Origin: an uncultured Prevotellaceae bacterium
GTDB lineage: Bacteria; Bacteroidota; Bacteroidia; Bacteroidales; Muribaculaceae
Length of the DNA: 64,000 nucleotides
Reading direction: 5' to 3'
Assembly (NCBI GenBank): GCA_947306175.1
Contig: CAMZFV010000010.1
Span: 1 to 64,000 of the forward strand
Position 1 is the stretch's first letter; the number at the start of each line of letters is the position of its first letter. A program made the translations under genes and the position numbers. Positions 25,997 to 35,573 of this stretch are shown here, one piece after another. Under the pieces are notes generated by a model, which was given only the letters and a program-made list of their open reading frames with translations, was not told where the DNA came from and did not search any database.

Positions 25997-28501
25997 TTAT
26001 TCTCGGTAATACACACGCTTGACGCGGGGACTCACGCTGGTCAGTACCTCGTAGGGAATCGTACCACGGGCTTCGCTCAACACCTCAACGGGCACGTGCT
26101 CGCCAAAGATTTCGACAGTATCACCCACCTTGCATGGAGCATCGGTCACATCAATCATCACGGCATCCATGCACACGTTGCCCACCGTGGGACACAACTT
26201 GCCGCCCACCCACATGCTCACCTTGCCTTTACCAAAGTGGCGGTCAAAGCCGTCGGCATAGCCGATGTTAATGGTGGCAATGCGGCTATCACGCGTGAGC
26301 ACACCCTTGCGGCCATATCCCACAGTTGTGCCAGCGGGCCACTCCTTGATGCTGATGATGATGGAACGCAGCGCCGACACGGGCATGAGCGCATCCTCGC
26401 TGCCGTCAAACAGGGTGCGGATGCCGTAGAGCCCTATGCCGATGCGCACCATGTCATACTGATGCTCGGGAAAACGCACGATGCCACTGGTGTTGAGCGC
26501 ATGACGCATGATATGATGGTCGAACGACTGCTGCAACATTTCGCTGCACGTGTCAAAGTAGTCAAACTGCGACTGGGTATAAGCATCCTGGTCTGGCTCG
26601 TCGGCAACGCTCAGGTGAGTGAACACCGAGGCGGAGATGACCACGTCCTGACCCTTGAGCAGGGTGATAAGGTCGGGCAGTTGCTCGCGGGTGAAACCCA
26701 GGCGGTGCATGCCACTGTCAATCTTGATGTGAACGGGAAATCCCTTCACGCCATAGCGCTTACCCTCACGGATGAGGTCGTATGCCATTTCGAGGCTATA
26801 GACTTCGGGTTCCAGATGGTACTGGAACATTGCTTTATAGTTCACGCCAATGGGATTGAGCACGATGACAGGCATGGTGATGCTCGCCTTGCGCAATTCC
26901 ACACCCTCGTCCTGCACAGCCACGGCGAGGTAATCGCAACCGCAGTCCTGCAGCGTCTTGGCAATCTCATAACTGCCTGCACCGTAACCGCTGGCCTTGA
27001 CCATGCCGATGGTCTTGGTGCTGGGCTTAATGAGGGATTTGAAGAATTTGAAGTTGTGGGCAAGCGCATTCAGGTCCACTTCCATGACGGTGATGTGCTG
27101 CTTGGCCTCCAGCAGGTTGATGATCTGACTGAACCCGAATCGCGGATCCCCCTTGACAAGAATGGTCTCGTCGTCAAAATCGCCCTTGGCAAAGTGGCTG
27201 ATAAATTCCTGGGTATCATCAAAGAAATGGAACTGCTGCAGGTCGCCAAAGTGACGCTGATAGCGGCACATGTCCTTACCGATGCCGATGAGGCGTTTCA
27301 CCCGCTTGGTCTTGAGCAGTTCGCTCACGCGGATATACAGCTCATCCCCGCTGTAACTATCATTGCTCAAGTCACTCAGGATAACAGTGCACGGGCGGTT
27401 ACCAGCGCGGCGCGTCATGAAGTTGAGCGCGGGCGTGAGGGAGTTATAGTCACTGGTATAGCTATCGACAATCACGGTGCAGTTGTTCACACCCTCAATA
27501 ACGTTAAGACGTGTGCCCACGGGGGTCAGGACCGCCATGCGCTGGGCTATGATCTCACGGTCCAAGCCCAGGTGCAACAGCACTGCCAGACAAGTAATGG
27601 CGTTGTCCAGGTCGCGGTCAGCAGTGAAGGGGATTGTCACTGCACCAGACTCTCCGTCATAGGTGTAATGCAGAGTGGTGGCATTCTCGCTGCGGTCGGT
27701 GCCATCGACCTGCAGGGGCGCCTCACAATGGTTACGTGACCATGACATGGCAATGGCTACATCAGTCTCGAGTAGCGGGGCGATGGTGTGGGTCACCAGC
27801 GGGGCATCAGCGCAATAGACGATGCATTCGCAGTTGAAAAGGATTTTGGCCTTTTCCTGAGCTTTTTGCTCCATCGAGGCAAAGCCGTCGTTGTGCTCAC
27901 TGCCCAGGTTGGTGATGATGCCGATGGTGGGGCGTATCATCGCCTGCAGGTTATCCATCTCACCCGTTGTCGAGATGCCCGCCTCGATGATGGCCAGGTC
28001 AGTGTTGTTGTCAATGTCCCACAACGACAGCGGCACACCGATTTGGGAATTGTAGCTGCGCGGAGAACGCACGATGCGGTAGTCATCCTTGAGCAACTGG
28101 TAGAGCCATTCCTTGACGGCGGTCTTGCCACGGCTACCCGTGATGCCGATGACGGGCAATTCACGGAAACGCCTGCGGTGGAAAGTGGCCAACGACTGCA
28201 AAGCGTCCAACGGAGAGTCCACGGCAATGTAGTTGGCACCCGCACACTCGGGCAGGATATAGTAGTCGCTGGAGACAATGAAGTTCCTCACGCCCTTTTC
28301 ATACAGGTCAGGAATGAAATTGTGTCCGTCGCCAGCCTCGGTGCGCAGGGCAAAGAAGATGGTCTCTTCGGGGACAGTCAGCGAGCGCGAATCGGTGAGC
28401 AGTTGGCCCACGATGGCATCCTCGTCGATGATCTTTCCGCCGGTCACCTCCAGCACGTTGCTTATTTCTGTTATCGAGTAGTTCATTTCTGTTTTATTCA
28501 T
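25997..28501 (-). CDS. murF-alr: Bifunctional MurF ligase / alanine racemase
   Basis: This 834-residue fusion joins UDP-MurNAc-tripeptide:D-Ala-D-Ala ligase to alanine racemase, a Bacteroidetes hallmark that couples D-Ala supply to its use. The Mur part has LLTDSRSLTVPEETIFFALR, a P-loop GSRGKT near residue 125, and LAIIEAGISTTGEM. The racemase begins near residue 460, with the PLP lysine in VKASGYGAGSYE, HIKIDSGMHRLGF, and the catalytic Tyr in TTVGYGRKG. ATG 28501 lies 5 bases after the upstream stop; ATG 28486 is a possible alternative. The longer open frame overlaps the GSCFA gene and is not used. Confidence 0.94.
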   Translation of the reverse strand: MNKTEMNYSITEISNVLEVTGGKIIDEDAIVGQLLTDSRSLTVPEETIFFALRTEAGDGHNFIPDLYEKGVRNFIVSSDYYILPECAGANYIAVDSPLDALQSLATFHRRRFRELPVIGITGSRGKTAVKEWLYQLLKDDYRIVRSPRSYNSQIGVPLSLWDIDNNTDLAIIEAGISTTGEMDNLQAMIRPTIGIITNLGSEHNDGFASMEQKAQEKAKILFNCECIVYCADAPLVTHTIAPLLETDVAIAMSWSRNHCEAPLQVDGTDRSENATTLHYTYDGESGAVTIPFTADRDLDNAITCLAVLLHLGLDREIIAQRMAVLTPVGTRLNVIEGVNNCTVIVDSYTSDYNSLTPALNFMTRRAGNRPCTVILSDLSNDSYSGDELYIRVSELLKTKRVKRLIGIGKDMCRYQRHFGDLQQFHFFDDTQEFISHFAKGDFDDETILVKGDPRFGFSQIINLLEAKQHITVMEVDLNALAHNFKFFKSLIKPSTKTIGMVKASGYGAGSYEIAKTLQDCGCDYLAVAVQDEGVELRKASITMPVIVLNPIGVNYKAMFQYHLEPEVYSLEMAYDLIREGKRYGVKGFPVHIKIDSGMHRLGFTREQLPDLITLLKGQDVVISASVFTHLSVADEPDQDAYTQSQFDYFDTCSEMLQQSFDHHIMRHALNTSGIVRFPEHQYDMVRIGIGLYGIRTLFDGSEDALMPVSALRSIIISIKEWPAGTTVGYGRKGVLTRDSRIATINIGYADGFDRHFGKGKVSMWVGGKLCPTVGNVCMDAVMIDVTDAPCKVGDTVEIFGEHVPVEVLSEARGTIPYEVLTSVSPRVKRVYYRE

Positions 28502-28505
28502 TACC

Positions 28506-29474
28506 TCATCCCCTGAGTTCGGGATGATTGGCCAGGTAGGGATATTCCTTGATGAGGTTACGCACCACGCTGGCGGTGTCGTTATTGAAGCGTTCCACCG
28601 TCTCACGGTTGGCACTCATCGGGCGGTGTTGCAGGCGCTTGTGAACGCGCTCGCACCGTGCCACGGCAAGGGCGCTGCGATCGTCAAGGTAGGTCGCCTG
28701 GAAGGCTTGCCAGATGTATTCCACCGCCACGTCGCTGAGATGCACCATGTCGCTAGCATAGAAGCGATAGTCGCGCAGGTCGTCCATCATGATTTCATAG
28801 GCGGGGAAATAGTCACAGTAATCACTGTGACGGTCTATGACATCTTGAATGGCGACACGCAGGCGGGCCTTACTCAGCGAATTGGTGTCCAGGCCGTCGG
28901 CGATGTGGCGGATGGGGCTCACCGTGAAGATGATACGCAGTTCAGGATTGAACTCATGCAACTGGCTCAACATCCTGTCAAGCACCTGCACCATTTCGTT
29001 CACCGTCGCCATCTGGCGTTCAAATTCGTGCTGCGGCACTTTGTGGCAGTTGGCGACAATCTCGCCTGTCGCCTTCAAGCGGTAGCAGGTGGCAGTACCC
29101 AGCGTGATGGTGAGCAGCTGCGCCCCTTGCAGGGCATCATGTCCCATGGCGATGCGCTGGTTCATGCGGTCAATGGTCGCCTGCTTGTCAGGCAGGGAGT
29201 AACGCGAGTGGAAGTCAAAACTGTTCCAAACGCCGCCCTGCATGAACAGCGTTTGTCCGGCAACAGGCTCATTATCGATAAGCCGCTGCACCGCACGGGC
29301 AATGCTCATCGGGTTATAGAGCGTGCCCATGGGGTTAATCGTGGCGTTGAACAGGGCGCCGTGCATCTTGGCGCCGACGCTGTCACTGAAGCACGACCCC
29401 AACAGCACCACGCTGTCGCTATGGTGCAGCCAACTGCGGTTTTCGCCCGTCTTGACTGTCGTCCTGAACTCCAT
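28506..29474 (-). CDS. GSCFA domain protein
   Basis: This 322-residue protein belongs to the GSCFA family, SGNH-hydrolase-like proteins typical of Bacteroidetes and named for the motif seen here as LLGSCFSDSVG near residue 25. Other supporting segments are NPMGTLYNPMSIA, LLTITLGTATCYRL, IFTVSPIRHIADGL and the late DMVHLSDVAVEYIW (D-x-x-H of SGNH enzymes). There is no signal peptide. It is the first gene of the GSCFA-murF/alr-BspA-tadA-esterase operon. Substrate unknown; an acyl-transferase or esterase role in the envelope is plausible. Confidence 0.88.
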   Translation of the reverse strand: MEFRTTVKTGENRSWLHHSDSVVLLGSCFSDSVGAKMHGALFNATINPMGTLYNPMSIARAVQRLIDNEPVAGQTLFMQGGVWNSFDFHSRYSLPDKQATIDRMNQRIAMGHDALQGAQLLTITLGTATCYRLKATGEIVANCHKVPQHEFERQMATVNEMVQVLDRMLSQLHEFNPELRIIFTVSPIRHIADGLDTNSLSKARLRVAIQDVIDRHSDYCDYFPAYEIMMDDLRDYRFYASDMVHLSDVAVEYIWQAFQATYLDDRSALAVARCERVHKRLQHRPMSANRETVERFNNDTASVVRNLIKEYPYLANHPELRG

Positions 29475-29503
29475 GATGGAACTAATAATGGTTGTTTAAC
29501 TGG

Positions 29504-29511
29504 CAAAGATA
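29504..29511 (-). promoter_or_regulatory. -7 box for the GSCFA-murF/alr operon
   Basis: CAAAGATA reads TATCTTTG on the minus strand, 30 bases before the GSCFA start. Confidence 0.55.
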
Positions 29512-29585
29512 AGTTTTTTTTGGCAAAACGACCCTAAATTGATGACATTATTTATAAAAGCTGTTTTTCCGAGATGAAAAAAAAC

Positions 29586-29611
29586 GAGGGCATTAGCAAT
29601 CTAATACCCTC
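29586..29611 (-). terminator. Terminator after the giant BspA gene
   Basis: GAGGGCATTAG and CTAATACCCTC pair with one mismatch and a 4-base loop; on the minus strand the hairpin is followed by GTTTTTTTT. Confidence 0.8.
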
Positions 29612-29641
29612 AAAGTAAATGAGTTAAGAGGTAAATTATCC

Positions 29642-32600
29642 TTATTTCTCAATGAAGTTGAAATCGCCAGTGATGTCATTGAAAAAGACGTCATAGGTGC
29701 CCTTTTTGACAGGGATAATGTCTCCATTATGCAGACCGCGCCCATAGGGGAATGAAGCTTCACCCCAATTGTAATCCCAAGTGTGGTTGGCAGTGAACTT
29801 GAGTGCATTGTCGCCTGTGACCGTTAAATCCTTGAAAATCCAGTTGTGATTCTCCTTCCCGGGATTTAAGCCAGTCATATCGAAAAGGGGATCGCTAACA
29901 TCCCAGCCACAGTGGTCGCCAATGATGTTGATGGTGTTGAAGGTGACAGGGGTGGTGAGACTATAAGGATAGAAGTAGAACTTATTGGTCTTAGTGTTCA
30001 GAATGATGTTGTAGTAGCCATCGTTTCCAGGAGGAATGCCGATAATATCTTCCCCGCCATGAGCGAATATACCGTTGGCGTGCATGCCCCAGCAGTCATC
30101 CCTGCTGCCCGGATGGTGGATGAGCATGACAGCATCGTTGGCACCAAAATAACCGACGTACACTAATTCCCCTTTGCCATTTCCATCAAATTCCCCAACG
30201 GGGTAAAGCGGTATCAATCCGCGGCCAATGCTGCTTGTGCCGTCGTTTTCCCAAGGATTACTGCCCACGTGGTCACCGATGAGGTACCACATGTCGATAG
30301 AATCAGGCTCTGGCCACGCTCCCCCCAACAGGTAGTCGATGAGCATGGTCACGTCGGCGATGCTCACATTGTTATCTAGATTCACATCAGCGGCACTAGT
30401 GGAGATACTGCCTCCACTGCCCAGCAGGTAGTCGATGAGGGCCGTCACGTCGGCGATTGAGACTGAACCGTCACTGTTCACGTCACCACGGAGGATATCA
30501 ACAGGGAATTCAGTCTCGGAAATATTCTGGAACTTTTTCCAGATGTTTGCCGCCCTGTAGGCCTGTGCGCAACCGATTGGCACCACGAGTTGGACGTTAG
30601 AATATTGGCTGGCGATAAATGGTTCTGATTGTTCGCCCGAGTGGGGATAAAGATAGGTCAGACAGGTGGGTGGTGTCGTGGCCCTAACGTTGAGTTGTGA
30701 CAAACTGGTCACGTTGTGGAAGGCTTCGTAACCAAGTTCGGTTAGCGTTGCAGGCAGATCGGCACGGGTTATCGCCGTGCAACCTAAAAAGGCGCTATTG
30801 CCGATGGTCGTAACTCCATTCGGCACATCAATTCCATTAAAACCAGAGCAGTCAGTAAACGCGTAATTATCTATTTTTCTGAGGCTTTCGGGTAAGATGA
30901 CGGTAGCCAATGACGAAGATCCACGGAATGCCCCTCGACCGATGATCTGTGTGCCATTAGGTACGGTGTACTCCAGCCCATGGCCGTTGGCAAATGCGAC
31001 CAGTCGCTTTTTGTCTTTGGAGAAAACAATACCATCCACGCTACAGTACTTGCTGTTAGTGCCCGAAACGTTAATGCTGCGCAGTGCAGGGTCATAGGAG
31101 AAGGCATCGCCCGAGATGCTGTCCACACTGGCTGGAATGTCCACGCTGGTTATTTTGCTGATGTGGGAGAAAGCAAATCCATCAATTCGTTTGACACCTT
31201 CCCTCAAGATAAGATTTTCCAATTTGGTGCTGCCATAAGCGCAGTATCTATCCAACGTTTGTACGGAGAAAGGAATCTCGGCCTTTTTCATCTTGGTACA
31301 GTAGGCCATGGCATGGTCGGCAATCATGGTCACTGTGCACAGGTTGCCCAGATAAGATACCTTGGGTGAAATGCCTGGATCCTCAATATTGGTACTGGTC
31401 ACTTTAGTCATCTTGACATTCAGATTGTTGTCGAGGACTTCAAAATTCAGGCTATCGATTGTGAATGTGTTACCAGCAACAAGCGAGGATATCGGATTCA
31501 CATTCATGTAGAAGACGGAAGAATTCCAGTCAAGCGATTGATAGTTACTTACAGCATTGGCAGGCACATAAAGTACAACTTCTTCATAATCATATCCAGT
31601 CCCATAGAAAGCTTGATATCCAATGACAGGAGGCGTTGAACCGGCAAAGGTGATCTGCCCGAGTTGGGTATCCACCTGGAAGGCGAGATCACCAATATAG
31701 TTGAGCGTCGATGGCAGATAGACTGACTTGAGATAAGAGCATCCGCCAAACGCGTTGCGTTCGATTCTTTCCAATCCTTCGTCAATGACTACCCGTTCCA
31801 GATTGGACGAAAAAAAGGTGGCTTGGTCAATCATTTTAATGCCAGATGGGATGTAAACAGACTTGAGATAGTGAGAGTTGGAAAACGCGTAATAACCAAT
31901 GGAATCAGCTGTATTCAGAATGGAATAATGCTTGTCGGGGCGTGAACATGGATATTGCATAAGAATCTTGCCGTCGCTGGTGTACAAGACGCCATAATCA
32001 CTCATGTAGTTCTGATTATCGGCCGCCACTTCAATGTTTACTAACGAGAGGCAATTGTCCAAAATTCTCTCTCCGATATGACTGACACTGGCGGGGATGA
32101 AGAATGAGGTTATTTTTTCGCTATCAAAGAATGCCAGTGAACCAATTGTAGTGAGGCCATTGGGTAGAGTTACCGATTCCAGATTGGCACAACAGCTGAA
32201 CGCATCAGTCCCGATGACTTTCACATTAGTTGGTATCGAATAGGCAGTACCGCTCTTCATTGGGGGATATTGCAGCAGGCTATCCATGGCTGCGGTGAAC
32301 AATACACCATTCACTGAACGGTAATGTGTGTTGGCGCTGTTAACATTGATGGAGGCCAATGAGGTGCAGGTCGCCAAGACTCCCTCAATAATGGTTGTAA
32401 CGCTGGCAGGAATCGTAAAGGACTCCAATGATGTACAAGACCCAAAAGCGCCATTCAGGATTTGCTCGACACCTTCCTGAATGGTGACAGATTGCAGGCT
32501 TTGACAATTAAAGAAAGCAAAATAATAAATCTCCTTGACTGAGGCTGGAATCGTGATGGATGTTAAAGATGTGCAGTAAGTAAAACATTGCCGTGGAATG

Positions 32601-33514
32601 TTGGTAAGCGCGTTGGACAGCGTGATGTTTGTTAAGTCCTGACATTCCTGGAAACAGAACTCGCCCAGAGTGGTCACACTATTGGGCATGGTGAAGGATG
32701 TCAGGCCTAAGCAATTGTGAAATGCGCCATAATCAATCAATGTGACCGTGCTGGGAATGGTGACTGAAGTCAGGTTGGACGATTGCCTGAAGGCAAAACG
32801 TCCTACTGCTGTCACCGTGTAGGACTTGCCAGCATAAGTCACGCTAGATGGAATGCTGACACTGCCGCTATAGTAGTTGAAATTGGTGTCCCTATAGGTC
32901 ACTTCTACCGTATTGGTGCCCGTAACATTGTAGTAAATGCCATTGACCATGAATTTGCTGGTCTCCTCAATATGGGTAAAACTTGACCATGGCGCTATGC
33001 CCTTGTAACTGCTTTTTGTTCCAAAGGGCACATGCAATGTCGCATTGGCATAGGTTGTAGCATCAAAGTTGTTGGCATTGATAGAGCGTGGCGTTTGCCA
33101 CAAGCAGTAGATATCGGTCAGTGACGTGCACCCTTTGAAGATGTTCTGATACATGGTCGCCACCGAACTGGGGATGGTCACACTAGTCAGTGCTGAGCAG
33201 TCCATGAACGCCTCATTCATGATGTACTGGACGGTCTCGGGCAACCTGATGCTGGTGAGACCAGTACAACCCTTAAAGGATTGGTAACCAATGTTAGTGA
33301 TAGTATAGGTCTGGCCTTCGTAGGTCACCTCGGCAGGGACTACTATATCGCCACTGTAGGAATTAATACTGCCGTTGTTCTGTACTGTGACGTTAGTCCC
33401 GTTGATACTATAATAAATGCCGTTCATGTAGAAATCGTAGGCCCTGGCCGGCAACGCCAGTGCCAGACACGCCACCATGGTGGTTAATGTCCTGAAAAGT
33501 AATAGTCTATTCAT
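29642..33514 (-). CDS. Giant BspA-like LRR protein with internal dockerin and SusE/F-like tail
   Basis: This 1290-residue secreted protein has a signal peptide (MNRLLLFRTLTTMVACLALALPARA). There follow two or more blocks of LRR_5 repeats ('AFxxCTSLTSITIPASV' type) interrupted by short beta domains beginning FMVNGIYYNVTGT and FTIDSLNFEVLDN. A dockerin type I pair lies at residues ~1008-1068 (DVNSDGSVSIADVTALIDYL, DVNLDNNVSIADVTMLIDYL). Most unusually, the dockerin is not terminal. Some 210 further residues follow with two similar beta modules (MWYLIGDHVG..., INIIGDHCGW...TGDFNFIEK) that resemble the starch-binding domains of SusE/SusF. A surface glycan-binding role is inferred. Confidence 0.9.
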   Translation of the reverse strand: MNRLLLFRTLTTMVACLALALPARAYDFYMNGIYYSINGTNVTVQNNGSINSYSGDIVVPAEVTYEGQTYTITNIGYQSFKGCTGLTSIRLPETVQYIMNEAFMDCSALTSVTIPSSVATMYQNIFKGCTSLTDIYCLWQTPRSINANNFDATTYANATLHVPFGTKSSYKGIAPWSSFTHIEETSKFMVNGIYYNVTGTNTVEVTYRDTNFNYYSGSVSIPSSVTYAGKSYTVTAVGRFAFRQSSNLTSVTIPSTVTLIDYGAFHNCLGLTSFTMPNSVTTLGEFCFQECQDLTNITLSNALTNIPRQCFTYCTSLTSITIPASVKEIYYFAFFNCQSLQSVTIQEGVEQILNGAFGSCTSLESFTIPASVTTIIEGVLATCTSLASINVNSANTHYRSVNGVLFTAAMDSLLQYPPMKSGTAYSIPTNVKVIGTDAFSCCANLESVTLPNGLTTIGSLAFFDSEKITSFFIPASVSHIGERILDNCLSLVNIEVAADNQNYMSDYGVLYTSDGKILMQYPCSRPDKHYSILNTADSIGYYAFSNSHYLKSVYIPSGIKMIDQATFFSSNLERVVIDEGLERIERNAFGGCSYLKSVYLPSTLNYIGDLAFQVDTQLGQITFAGSTPPVIGYQAFYGTGYDYEEVVLYVPANAVSNYQSLDWNSSVFYMNVNPISSLVAGNTFTIDSLNFEVLDNNLNVKMTKVTSTNIEDPGISPKVSYLGNLCTVTMIADHAMAYCTKMKKAEIPFSVQTLDRYCAYGSTKLENLILREGVKRIDGFAFSHISKITSVDIPASVDSISGDAFSYDPALRSINVSGTNSKYCSVDGIVFSKDKKRLVAFANGHGLEYTVPNGTQIIGRGAFRGSSSLATVILPESLRKIDNYAFTDCSGFNGIDVPNGVTTIGNSAFLGCTAITRADLPATLTELGYEAFHNVTSLSQLNVRATTPPTCLTYLYPHSGEQSEPFIASQYSNVQLVVPIGCAQAYRAANIWKKFQNISETEFPVDILRGDVNSDGSVSIADVTALIDYLLGSGGSISTSAADVNLDNNVSIADVTMLIDYLLGGAWPEPDSIDMWYLIGDHVGSNPWENDGTSSIGRGLIPLYPVGEFDGNGKGELVYVGYFGANDAVMLIHHPGSRDDCWGMHANGIFAHGGEDIIGIPPGNDGYYNIILNTKTNKFYFYPYSLTTPVTFNTINIIGDHCGWDVSDPLFDMTGLNPGKENHNWIFKDLTVTGDNALKFTANHTWDYNWGEASFPYGRGLHNGDIIPVKKGTYDVFFNDITGDFNFIEK

Positions 33515-33566
33515 TGTCGTATCATTTTAAGTGTTGATAATGTGAATTCAAAGATGAAATATATGG

Positions 33567-33574
33567 CAAATATA
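33567..33574 (-). promoter_or_regulatory. -7 box for the giant BspA gene
   Basis: CAAATATA reads TATATTTG on the minus strand, 52 bases upstream of the start. A second, weaker box (CATCTTTG) lies at 33549-33556. The leader after it (ATTATCAACACTTAAAA on the minus strand) resembles that of the BspA gene starting at 14863. Confidence 0.5.
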
Positions 33575-33645
33575 ATGTTTATTTTGAAATAATCATGCAA
33601 TTTTCCGATTTTTCCTTAATGAATGGCAAAATTTACGGCTATTAA

Positions 33646-33676
33646 TTTGCAAAAATGTTTTTTATCATTAATTTTG
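33646..33676 (+). promoter_or_regulatory. Promoter of the DUF4492-cydAB operon
   Basis: TTTG at 33646-33649, a 19-base spacer and TAATTTTG at 33669-33676 form a full-consensus promoter, 30 bases before the DUF4492 start. Confidence 0.7.
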
Positions 33677-33706
33677 CCAATTGATTATAAGTTTAACCTT
33701 CACCCT

Positions 33707-33940
33707 ATGAGTAATGTTCCCGAAAATAGTCAAGGCTTCTGGTCGCGCGTTTTCCATTTATATTATGATGGATTCCGCAGCATGACCGTGGGCAAGACGC
33801 TGTGGCTGATCATAGGCATCAAGCTGTTTATCTTTTTTGTCATCATCAAGTTGCTTTTCTTCCCCAATTTCCTGAACTCCAAGTGTGACACTGAGGAGGA
33901 AAAAACCGAATACGTTCGTCAGCAACTGGTGAACCGCTAA
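33707..33940 (+). CDS. DUF4492 small membrane protein
   Basis: This 77-residue protein has one strongly hydrophobic segment (LWLIIGIKLFIFFVIIKLLFF, residues ~30-50) preceded by FHLYYDGFRSMTVGKTLW, the DUF4492 signature. The family lies directly before cydA in Bacteroidetes and is presumably a small subunit or assembly factor of cytochrome bd, comparable in position and size (not sequence) to CydX/CydH. ATG 33707 is chosen because it follows a consensus promoter; the longer frame from 33623 starts upstream of it. Confidence 0.85.
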   Translation: MSNVPENSQGFWSRVFHLYYDGFRSMTVGKTLWLIIGIKLFIFFVIIKLLFFPNFLNSKCDTEEEKTEYVRQQLVNR

Positions 33941-33973
33941 CGATTTAATCATTAAACTATAAACTATAGAATT

Positions 33974-35551
33974 ATGGAAGAATTAATCAATGTTGTTGAC
34001 TGGTCGAGGGCGCAATTTGCACTCACGGCAATCTACCATTGGTTGTTCGTGCCGTTGACGCTGGGCCTGGGAGTGATTATCGCCATCATGGAGACAATCT
34101 ACTACAAGACTAAGAGCGAGAAATGGCTTGCGACAACCAAGTTCTGGATGACCATCTTCGGCGTAAACTTCGCTATCGGCGTCGCCACAGGTATCATCCT
34201 GGAGTTTGAGTTTGGAACCAACTGGTCCAACTATAGTTGGTTTGTAGGTGACATCTTCGGTGCCCCGCTGGCTGTGGAGGGCATTCTGGCCTTCTTCATG
34301 GAATCGACGTTCATCGCCGTGATGTTCTTCGGATGGAAGAAGGTGAGCCCCAAATTCCATCTGGCCGCCACGTGGCTGACTGCCATCGGCGCCAGCCTGT
34401 CGGCCTTGTGGATCCTCGTGGCTAACGCGTGGATGCAGTATCCCACGGGTTGTGAGTTCAATGCCGCCACGATGCGCAACGAGATGACGAGCTTTGCCGC
34501 TGTGGCACTCTCGCCCATGGCCATGAGCAAGTTTTTCCACACCGTGCTGAGCGCATGGGCGCTGGCTGGTGTGTTCGTTTGCGGCGTGTGCGGGTGGATG
34601 ATGTTGAAGAAGCGCAACTATGAGCACTGCCAGCGCAGCCTCAAGGTGGGTGCTTGGGTGGGCGTCATCGGCATCGTGCTGACGATGATTACTGGCGACA
34701 CGAGCGCCGTGACTGTGGCCAAATACCAGCCCATGAAATTGGCAGCGATGGAGGGCCTGTACAAGGGTGACCACGGACAGTCGATTGTGGCTTTCGGTAT
34801 CCTGAATCCGTCAAAGCAGGCCTTCGACGAGCAGGATCCTTACCTGTTCGACATCAGCATCCCCTACGGCCTGTCGTTCCTGGCGACCCACAATTACAAG
34901 GCGTTTGTCCCCGGCATCGAGGATATTATCAATGGTGTCTCCTTTGATAACGAGGGCAATGAGGTGAATACAGTGTCCTATGCCGACCGCATAGAACGCG
35001 GGCGCCAGGTGCAGGAGCTGCTCGCGCAGTACAGCGCAGCCATGAACAACGGCAACACGTTGATGCAGGACAGCCTCAAGAGTGCCATCAATGCCGATTT
35101 CAAGAATTTCGGCTACGCCTATCTGGAGACGCCCGAGGAGGCTATTCCCAATGTTCCCTTGACATTCTACACTTTCCACTTCATGGTGACCGTGGGCGGT
35201 TACTTGCTGCTCTTCCTCTTGTTGGCTTTGCTGTTTGTCTATAAGCCCAACATCCTTAACAAGGCAAAGTGGAGCAAGTGGTGGCACATCCTGGCCATCA
35301 TCACTATCCCGTTGACCTACCTGTGCAGCGCCAGCGGTTGGATCGTTGCCGAGGTGGGCCGTCAGCCCTGGACTATTCAGGACCTCATGCCCAACAAGGT
35401 GGCCATCAGTGACCTGAGCGCAGGCTATGTGCAGGTGACCTTCTGGATTTTTGCCGTGGTATTCACAGCCTTGCTGATTGCCGACATCGGCATCATCTGC
35501 AAGCAGATTTCCAAGAAGTCACAGACCGACTTAGACACCGTTAACGATTAA
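33974..35551 (+). CDS. cydA: Cytochrome bd ubiquinol oxidase subunit I
   Basis: This 525-residue membrane protein is the haem-bearing, quinol-oxidising subunit of the high-affinity terminal oxidase. It shows SRAQFALTAIYHWLFVPLTLG with the axial haem His, the GRQPW motif (EVGRQPWTIQDLMP), an ITGDTSA segment and about nine membrane helices. The Q-loop is interrupted by a hydrophilic region (residues ~300-390) without obvious GxxGxG repeats. Cytochrome bd lets Bacteroidales use nanomolar oxygen and links to the fumarate-based respiratory chain. The gene follows DUF4492 by 33 bases and precedes cydB by 22. Confidence 0.97.
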   Translation: MEELINVVDWSRAQFALTAIYHWLFVPLTLGLGVIIAIMETIYYKTKSEKWLATTKFWMTIFGVNFAIGVATGIILEFEFGTNWSNYSWFVGDIFGAPLAVEGILAFFMESTFIAVMFFGWKKVSPKFHLAATWLTAIGASLSALWILVANAWMQYPTGCEFNAATMRNEMTSFAAVALSPMAMSKFFHTVLSAWALAGVFVCGVCGWMMLKKRNYEHCQRSLKVGAWVGVIGIVLTMITGDTSAVTVAKYQPMKLAAMEGLYKGDHGQSIVAFGILNPSKQAFDEQDPYLFDISIPYGLSFLATHNYKAFVPGIEDIINGVSFDNEGNEVNTVSYADRIERGRQVQELLAQYSAAMNNGNTLMQDSLKSAINADFKNFGYAYLETPEEAIPNVPLTFYTFHFMVTVGGYLLLFLLLALLFVYKPNILNKAKWSKWWHILAIITIPLTYLCSASGWIVAEVGRQPWTIQDLMPNKVAISDLSAGYVQVTFWIFAVVFTALLIADIGIICKQISKKSQTDLDTVND

Positions 35552-35573
35552 TCAAGGAAGGAGGAACCAAGAC

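Noticed and set aside
25895..27739. 614-codon plus-strand frame antisense to murF-alr
   Set aside because: The minus strand carries clear MurF and racemase motifs; the antisense translation has no recognisable domain.
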